A stretch of 64,000 nt of DNA, taken from Enterococcus diestrammenae (lineage in GTDB: Bacteria; Bacillota; Bacilli; Lactobacillales; Enterococcaceae). The notes under the pieces were generated by a model. It was not told the origin of the DNA and searched no databases. It worked only from the letters and a program-made list of their open reading frames with translations. Positions 63,655 to 64,000 of this stretch are shown piece after piece (the first letter of the stretch is position 1; every line of letters starts with the position of its first letter). The position numbers and the translations under genes are program-made. Location of the stretch: contig NZ_MAEI01000002.1 in the NCBI RefSeq assembly GCF_009933255.1, forward strand, positions 186,001-250,000, read 5' to 3'.

Positions 63655-64000
63655 ATGACGATTCAATGGTTTCCCGGACATATGGCCAAGGCCAAACGGG
63701 AAGTAAGTGAAAAACTAAAATTTGTGGATATTGTGTTTGAACTGGTGGATGCCCGTCTGCCCCTGTCTTCTCGAAATCCATTATTGGACCAAATTTTGCA
63801 ACAGAAGCCCCGCTTAGTGATTTTGAATAAGGCTGATTTAGCTGATCCTCAGCAAACCCGCTTGTGGCAGGGCTATTTTGAAAGTTTAGGATTTGCGGCG
63901 GTGACGGTCAATGCTCATGATAGTAGCGCTACGAAGCGAGTCATTCAAGCAGCCAAACTGGCTTTAAAGGAAAAAATTGCTCGGGATAAAGCTCGCGGGT
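63655..64000 (+). CDS. rbgA: Ribosome biogenesis GTPase RbgA (3' truncated by window)
   Basis: The first 115 residues of a circularly permuted GTPase needed for late 50S subunit assembly. QWFPGHMAKAKREV is the hallmark N-terminus, VDIVFELVDARLPLSSRNP the family signature, and LVILNKADL the G4 motif, which precedes G1 in this family. AGAGGAG before ATG 63655. The gene continues past the window; rnhB often follows. Confidence 0.95.
   Translation, partial: MTIQWFPGHMAKAKREVSEKLKFVDIVFELVDARLPLSSRNPLLDQILQQKPRLVILNKADLADPQQTRLWQGYFESLGFAAVTVNAHDSSATKRVIQAAKLALKEKIARDKARG

Overview
The window is a 64 kb piece of a low-to-moderate GC Firmicute chromosome of the order Lactobacillales, most likely Enterococcus or a close relative. 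I base this on a sigma-54/LevR-type PTS operon, a dTDP-rhamnose polysaccharide cluster of the epa/rgp kind, LiaFSR, GW-module cell wall enzymes, strong AGGAGG ribosome binding sites, and a dinG-ypmB-aspB-asnS order shared with other Firmicutes. No phage, insertion sequence transposase, rRNA or CRISPR array was seen. Almost all genes are core housekeeping or envelope genes on the + strand.

Layout. 1-3113: end of a PRD-containing sigma-54 activator, then a lactose/cellobiose-family PTS operon (IIB, IIA, IIC) behind a textbook -24/-12 promoter. 3288-5709: small unknown proteins, a DUF3284-like protein, an Eis-like acetyltransferase and a 59-residue minus-strand gene. 5710-6458: a long non-coding stretch with tRNA-Arg(CCT). 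6459-11212: a PEP-mutase-like TIM barrel, an SOS-type Y-family polymerase with its YolD partner, a baeRF-type protein and a cold shock protein. 11573-17897: dinG, a ypmB/tseB-like gene, aspB, asnS. 18256-31897: a 14 kb rhamnose-polysaccharide cluster (a Wzy/WaaL-like membrane protein, three GT2 enzymes, rmlACBD, a Wzm/Wzt-type ABC exporter, a giant three-domain glycosyltransferase, a GT4). 31959-37479: a divergent pair of secreted cell wall enzymes, an L,D-transpeptidase and a GH25 muramidase, both carrying arrays of the same SH3/GW-like module. 37666-45850: mltG, greA, liaFSR, ktrA, a HesB-like protein, a polyprenyl-phosphate glycosyltransferase and a D-2-hydroxyacid dehydrogenase. 46002-53282: DUF1189 protein, sodA, an acetyltransferase, a second csp, an LCP ligase and a class B penicillin-binding protein. 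53537-64000: ABC-F protein, thyA-dfrA, hemolysin III, DegV, a ypmR-ypmS-msrA-yozE run, an S41 peptidase, lepB and the start of rbgA.

The common thread is the cell envelope. Rhamnose polymer synthesis and export, LCP attachment, peptidoglycan cutting (MltG, GH25), cross-linking (PBP, LDT), envelope stress sensing (LiaFSR) and secretion processing (LepB, S41) all lie here.

The least explained material is non-coding. It includes a 200-bp multi-branched inverted repeat at 50335-50536, a dispersed intergenic repeat family (9311-9465, 17955-18046, 50628-50812), a MITE-like element at 11271-11442, two mutually exclusive stems at 39172-39277, a 16-bp tandem repeat that supplies the -35 region of the mltG promoter, and a possible antisense-regulated small-toxin locus beside the tRNA. 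Family assignments are from motif recognition only; no database search was run.
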